From positions 22,871 to 86,870 of the forward strand of contig SSNU01000078.1 of the NCBI GenBank assembly GCA_012064415.1: DNA of 64,000 nucleotides, read 5' to 3'. Origin of the DNA: Gyrodactylus bullatarudis. Lineage: Eukaryota > Platyhelminthes > Monogenea > Gyrodactylidea > Gyrodactylidae. Positions 58,452-64,000 of the stretch are shown in pieces. The position numbers and the translations under genes are program-made. Position 1 is the stretch's first letter; the number at the start of each line of letters is the position of its first letter. Under the pieces are notes generated by a model. It saw only the letters and a program-made list of their open reading frames with translations, made no database searches and was not told the DNA's origin.

Positions 58452-59340
58452 ATGCTATTTTCTTAACGAATCTCGCTTCTAGATTTTGCAAATAAATATT
58501 TTTTTTAAGATTATACACAATTCTCTGCGTTTATTTTGTTACGTAGCAAAAAGTTAGAGCCAAAGAATTTTCAATTAAATCCTTTGAGACTAGCCTAGTG
58601 TATTATGATAATTATTAGGCATTAGAAAGGCAGTTCATGTAAATCAAAATATATAAAAGTTTGAGATAAATAATAACAATAAGATTATTAGTACAATTGT
58701 TAGCAAGTCTTTTGCTTTACAGAGAGTGCAAGTTTGTAATATGTTAGGATGATCGGTTTTTAAAAAAATTTAGTTCGATCTGGCTTTTTTTGACAAAAAT
58801 TAAATTATGAGGGGAGGGTTAGGATTTTGATCTAATTCGAGGATGTCTTCTCTTTTAACGGAATTGTTCCTAGCTTTCTTCGTGTAATTTCATCAATCGA
58901 TTATCAGAGTGTGTAAAAACAATTTTTATACAATGAATGGAATTTCGGGCATGATACAAAAGTGTATTTAATTCAATTGAACTGACCAATGATAGCATAT
59001 GATTAATGCAGATAAATAATACAGATGCATTGTACAACTTTCAATGAGATTTTGTTTAATTCTTCATTCTCTATATAATCAGAATAAATAGGTTATATTG
59101 AATGAGATAATGTATGAGTACCTTGTTAGTATAATATTAAAAGCCTTGTTTTTGTTTCGTTTGGAGAAAACAATAGAACAGGCATAAGGAGAAAATTTAG
59201 AGGGGGAAAATAGAAAAAGTGATTGGTTTTGATGGGAAAAATCTAGTTTTCGGTGGTTGATCTATTTTTTTCAAAATGGTATTTCAGAATGGGTCACAAG
59301 TAAAAAAACAAAAAATTAGAATCTTAATCAAAATTTAAAA
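58452..59340. other. Tail-to-tail intergenic region
   Basis: Between the RNASEH1 and Ras-like stop codons. It contains the RNASEH1 polyA signal and AT-rich sequence; no gene seen. Confidence 0.5.
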
Positions 59341-60246
59341 TCAAAGCAGGGTGCACTTTCTCTTTGGCTTTTTCTTTACGGCCACATTCTTATTTAATGT
59401 TGGATTTGGCTGAGGATTTTCTCTAAAATAATTTCGAAATATTCATATAGTTGAAAAATTTAGCTGATAATTTTTGTTTTATTATTGTGAGGTTTTATTA
59501 CTCTATTTCAGTTCAAAATTTCACGATTAGTTGAAAACAGACTCACTTTATTTTTCTGATAATCTGAGAAAAGGCTTCTGTTACATTTTCTCCTGTTTTG
59601 GCACTTGTCTCACAATATGAAATCTTAATGAAAAAGTATTTTTATCATGAAGAAATACAGAGCGTTGTGAAGAAACCTACACGATATTTTTTAGCAGTTG
59701 CCAGAGCATCATCATATTTCACTTTACGATGTTCAGACAAATCAAACTTATTCCCAACAAGAACAATGTTACAAAAATTTGGATTATTCTTATTATATCC
59801 AATCGAGGAAATAAAGTTGGGAATCTTTGAAAATGATTCAAGACAATTCAGAGAAAAAACAAGGAGGAAGCCATCAGCTTTTCTGGTATACTGTTCACGC
59901 ATAGCAATAAAGTCTTCTTGCCCGGCTGTATCAAATACTGTGATAAAAAAATTAATTAAGATTATATTTTATGAAAGAGTTTCAAAATTACAACAATAGC
60001 ATATAAAAATAGATATGAACTAACCCAAAATTCTATTTTTAGTTCCATCAACATCAAGAGTAAGATAATAAGATTCGTCGATTGTAGGTGGTATGTTTTC
60101 GAAAAATTCATTTTGTGTGATCTACGATGTTAATAAGAGAGATATTTTACTCGTAAGACGAGAGCAGTTTTGCCAACACCACCATCGCCTAACACGGTTA
60201 CAGATAAGTTAGCTGGGGATAAATTTAATGACTTGTTTTCTATCAT
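59341..60246 (-). CDS. Ras-family small GTPase with CAAX box
   Basis: Five exons: 60151-60246, 60025-60121, 59681-59937, 59547-59623 and 59341-59422 (202 aa). The first intron is 29 nt. A membrane-tethered signalling switch. P-loop GDGGVGKTA, effector loop NIPPTIDESYYL, switch II FDTAGQEDF with the catalytic Gln, NKFD, and ETSAK are all normal. RSAxx-type MREQYTRKADGFLLVFSL is Ras/Rap/R-Ras-like rather than Rho or Rab. The C-terminus is polybasic and ends KKKPKRKCTLL, a CAAX box ending in Leu, which predicts geranylgeranylation. The effector loop differs from H-Ras (YDPTIEDSYRK) so the precise subfamily is uncertain; the TLDVDGTK block that follows is unlike Ral. Everything needed for cycling is present. 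Confidence 0.88.
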
Positions 60247-61035
60247 TTAGGTGCAGTTATAAATTCTTTTCTAAAATATTGTCAGTTATAACAAACATCT
60301 ATTAAGTAATTTTGTTTTAAAATTCGTTATACTCAATTGATTTGCAATCTTTTGAATTTAACTTTACGTTGTCTTTAAGAAAACTGTAAAATGAATGATT
60401 TTATAATAGAATTTCTATCAGAATTCTTTCTTTTATTTCATAATTTTACATGAATTACATTTTCTATTCCACAAACAATCTTTTAATTTGGATCTTATCA
60501 GATTTCCTTAGTGCTGAAAAATTGCTTTCAAGAACAAATTTTCAACTTGAAAATTTCAAGTTTTATCTTCTAATAAGTAAGTAACTCAAGTAAGTATATG
60601 TAGGTTTTACATAGAGATGTAAAGATTTAATAGGATCAACCAAAATTAAATCATAATCGTTTCCATTTTCAAATGCAGCAGGAGTTGAAAGCTTTTGAGC
60701 AAAGTAAATTATTTGAAGTTTTCAAATCTTAATTAAAAAATTGGATTAATAACAAAACCTTTTTTGGAATAAATTAAATGTATATTAAATCAGTTACATA
60801 TGGTTTTACATTCATCAATAAATCTGATTTAAATATTAATCCATAAAATTTATCATTGCTTTAAATAATAATAATCTAGATTAAATGTATTATAATATTA
60901 CGTACAAAATTCAGTATTCTTTTACAATGATTAAATTAACAAAATCTGGAGAAAATCAAATATACAAATAGGGATGATTTCAAATTAAAAAAATTAAATT
61001 GAAATTAATCATTTCAAAATAAAGAAGGGTATTAA
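60247..61035. other. Gene-free stretch
   Basis: Extremely AT-rich sequence between the Ras gene start and the end of the Numb-like gene; it includes the promoter of the former and 3'UTR of the latter. No further feature seen. Confidence 0.4.
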
Positions 61036-61409
61036 TCACAAGAATGGATTATTGACTTTTGAAGCTGTCGAAGTACTGGTTGTGTTTGCATTATTATTTG
61101 ATGTAAATTGAGAAATAACATTGACCCCGTCTTTGAGAGGATCATGATTCTCAATCTTTTCACACCATTCAAGATCAAAGGGATCTCTTGATTCGCAGAG
61201 TGCTAAACCATGAGCAGAGGCACTAAATTCGTTTGATTTATTTGAAACATTCCCGGTAGGCCCATTACTATTATTGAGAATAGTTTCCACTGATGAAAGT
61301 AAAAAAATAAGCCGATGGATTTAAAATTACTAAAAAACTCACAAAAGGAATAATTGTTCTTTTCCGGCGACATTGTAACAGGATTGACTTCATTTATTGT
61401 AATGTTGGC
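61036..61409 (-). CDS. 3' exons of an endocytic adaptor, possibly Numb-like (partial)
   Basis: Two exons, 61343-61409 and 61036-61289, joined in frame (KNNYSF-LETILNNSN). The product has the AP-2-binding type motif DPFDLEWCEKI and ends at an EH-domain-binding motif, NNPFL. A DPF/NPF pair with 'DPFxxEW' at the very C-terminus is what Numb-type adaptors have. No PTB domain was found within the remaining 2.6 kb, so the 5' exons lie beyond the window or in sequence I could not resolve. An ATG in the first exon (61371-61373) could instead start a 95-residue protein. A middle call: gene real, identity tentative. Confidence 0.5.
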
Positions 61410-61878
61410 CTAAAAATAAACAGTGATTGATGGATTTTGAAATCAGAGTTTAATCTTTAAAGTGTCAGAGAAAACGATGCGTGAAACAGTATGGATGCTA
61501 AATAGAAATGCTAATTCTTCAACACGAGAAAAAAGTAATAGAAAGAATCGATTCAAAGTAAGAGTTATGAATTGTAATTCGATTGTTAAGCAAGAACATT
61601 TATCCACTCGAATTTGTAAATAAAATCAATGCATCTAATAAAAGAAATTCAGGCATTACATTGATTCTTATCAATGTAATGCCAGCCTACACACAGATAT
61701 TTGTTTTTATTTAGAATAAATTTATAGATACAATGAGATGTGGGGTGTGAGCTAGTTTTAACTGTAAAATGATTCATTTCAATTACTGTTTTTATTGATT
61801 GACAGATTGAGCGAAATTTCATCAGTTTCAAGAGTTTTATACAGAATGCAAAGTTTAAAAATACTTTTCTCTCAATTA

Positions 61879-62110
61879 TCTATATATATAAAAATGTAAT
61901 TGTGATTTTGAGCGTTTATAGACTCCGAAACCACTCGACCGATTTTTAAGAAATTTGGACATCTTATGTAAATTTTTCTGTGTCATAGTCAGTGCCGATT
62001 TTTGATTTGATCGAGATCTTCGTCAGGAAACCCGAAAATTCGTCATCGTCACTAGGTACCCCCTTTTTAAAAACCGAGTTTTGAAAGGTGATTGGTCGAA
62101 AAAACAAATT
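61879..62110 (+). mobile_element. Helitron-like 5' terminus fragment
   Basis: TCTATATATATAAAAATG begins after ATTA and is followed by GACTCCGAAACCACTCGACC then GATTTTTAAGAAATTTGG. This combination, a TC-TATATATATAAAA start with a 'actccgaaac.actcgaccgattttt' block a few tens of bases on, recurs at the 5' end of Helitron-type elements in many invertebrates. No Rep/helicase coding is visible, so it would be a non-autonomous or truncated copy. Confidence 0.45.
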
Positions 62111-64000
62111 GCACGTAAGAGTGGAAGAGTTTCTTTCCTATACAAATACAGAGTCTATTTTCATTGGTTAATATCCCATATCATTGTGTTTGTATGTAGC
62201 TTTTACATCCCAATAGTCATTGCAATGATTATTGCTTTCCTGGACGGTCGAACTATTCCGAGGCTCTCTCATACCAAGTAAATACGCTTTCTAACCTTTT
62301 ATTATTCAGGCTGATTTGAGGATTTTTTCTCAGTTTCTTCTCAAGATTACCTCAATTTGGTTTTGTAATACAGAATCTGTATCCTCTTCTATCTAACAAG
62401 TAAAATTCCTAACAAATAATTTTTATAAAGCCTGAATGGATCTTCCCAGCTCTTTTGATTTCAATAAAAAATCTAGATTTTCAGTGCTCAATCTCATGGT
62501 TATTTCATTGCTTCATCTCATCTTTTATTATAATCTTTGCTAGCACATCTGATAAATGTTGCATTTTATTGCCAGGATGCAACTTTTCAAAAGGTTTCTT
62601 TCTTATACTTTTTGTGTCCTCTCATTTAGGACTATCCTGAGCGACGGTGATGATACGAAATTCAACGGTATTTTCTTAAGAATATCTGTTTAAGATTCAA
62701 GCCCGCTGATTCCATAGTCTCAGAAATCAACACATTTCTTCATGATTTTTTTGATGATATCGGTTAAAATTTTTTCTACTAAACTAAAATTTTGAAAAAA
62801 TCAAATTAATCAATTTTATTTCATTTTTTTGTATAACTCTTTTGAATTTGGGCTATTGACTTTAGCTCTAAATTAAGTTATTTCTGGGTTATTCAATTTT
62901 TAACACTCGATTCATTTTATTTTATTCTGTATCAATTAATTGAGCTCAGGTTTCATCATAAAAATTGAAAGACTTTCTTTCCAGGCCTTTCTTTGTTTAT
63001 CTGAAATCTTTCGACAAACATTATTTATTGAACAATCCTCTCTAATCTTTACAACTAATCATGACAGAGGATTGATAGTAATGAGCCTTTTTCACACGAA
63101 ACAAATTAAATTTTTTGTCTGATGAACAATACTCCTGACAATTTTATTGTATCAATATTGTTTAGTTTACCGGGTGATGCGTTTTTAGGTTATGTTGTTA
63201 GCTATAAACATGTTTACATTATCGGCTATGAGAAGTTAAAAAGGCACAGTAATTCCTAAACTCATTTTTAATGCTTAATAAAATCTTGATATACAGGTTA
63301 TGAAATAAAATCCCAGCGTTCCCCTGTTATATAGGGCAAATTTAGCTCTACTCTCATTCCTTAAATGCATGGACCAATCAGAATCGAGGAAAGCTCATGG
63401 GGAAACTCACAAGTTGTTTTTCATCATGAATTAGCAGCAGATCAATTTAATAGAACACAATGATTAATTTTCAATTTTAAATAGACAGACATATAGATCT
63501 TAATTTTCTCAATATTCTGGTATATTTTTTTTCTTAAATTAGGCCAAACAAAATACTTTTTTGTTTTACATGATATAGTTTTAAAAAGAACACCATCAGA
63601 AAGCTTATGAAAAATTAATTCACCTCACAAATTTTCAATGTTCTATTCATCATGGTAAAAATTATATTATTTTTGAAAATGTTTCGGATTTCGAAATTAA
63701 AACTCAATCGCAAAATCCCAATCTAAAAAATATTCATGATTCATTCTTTCACAATATGTAAACTTTAGTATTGGAAGTGACGCCTCTCCCCCACCTATAC
63801 CCTGTCATGCATTAGGTAATAGGTGTAGGGAAAATTCATGATACACATTTACACAATATTGTATGGGGTCCTCTCATTCAGATCTTAGCTCTCTTACATG
63901 TATTTGGAAGGGAAAGGAATGAGTTACCCACGCACATCAATTACACACCATGTTAGTCTCTTCTTTAACTCATGTCCTTTTATGGCTATATCTGTCTTTC
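62111..64000. other. Gene-free stretch to the window end
   Basis: No exon with family similarity recognised on either strand. It may be intronic to the Numb-like gene or intergenic. CCAAT at 63373 is isolated. Confidence 0.4.

Noticed and set aside
59598..59999. 133-codon plus-strand frame across the Ras gene
   Set aside because: It runs antisense through Ras exons 3 and 4 and their introns; the minus-strand GTPase motifs explain the region.
1..64000. tRNA, rRNA or CRISPR array
   Set aside because: No cloverleaf with matching A/B boxes, no rRNA-like conserved block and no regularly spaced repeats were found on either strand.

Overview
The window is animal nuclear DNA: AT-rich, with spliced genes recognisable as P2X receptor, NAB corepressor, SLC6 transporter, CDK5 activator, beta-carbonic anhydrase, TSR1, DDX49, DPF/BAF45, YIPF5 and RNase H1. 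Coding exons join cleanly at GT..AG borders, and at least thirteen of the introns I could place are only 24-31 nt long. Tiny introns, roughly 100-bp head-to-head promoters, about one gene per 4 kb and a lophotrochozoan-like gene set (P2X, beta-CA) suggest a small-genome invertebrate. An orthonectid-like or flatworm-like parasite would fit, but the species is an inference I cannot confirm from the sequence.

Layout. 0-15 kb is mostly gene-free and repeat-rich. It holds a wrecked piggyBac transposase split by a long foldback repeat, a separate piggyBac N-terminal scrap, LINE debris, a 5'-truncated Ty3/gypsy pol between 27-bp direct repeats, and a Penelope-like GIY-YIG tail with a hammerhead-ribozyme-like motif. 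15-23 kb holds P2X(-), a 41-codon ORF(-), a Ser/Asn-rich unknown gene(+), a NAB corepressor(-) and an intronless atypical Rab-like GTPase(+) that shares a CCAAT-rich divergent promoter with NAB. 23-32.5 kb is transposon debris: foldback MITE-like elements, two LINE-type RT elements, a second Penelope-like tail, and a palindrome cluster. 33-40 kb is a complete nine-exon SLC6 transporter whose long introns are filled with those same repeats.

43.8-61.4 kb is a dense housekeeping and signalling block: CDK5R(-), beta-CA(+), TSR1(-), DDX49(+), CAP protein(+), DPF(-), YIPF5(-) with an LRR-Ig membrane protein nested in one of its introns on the other strand, RNASEH1(+), a Ras-family GTPase(-) and the 3' exons of a Numb-like adaptor(-). 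61.4-64 kb is mostly non-coding and contains a Helitron-like terminus.

Functional links are those of ordinary co-location. TSR1 and DDX49 are both ribosome-biogenesis factors read from one ~106-bp divergent promoter. YIPF5 (ER-Golgi trafficking) and RNASEH1 share a ~93-bp one. I saw no tRNA, rRNA or CRISPR array.
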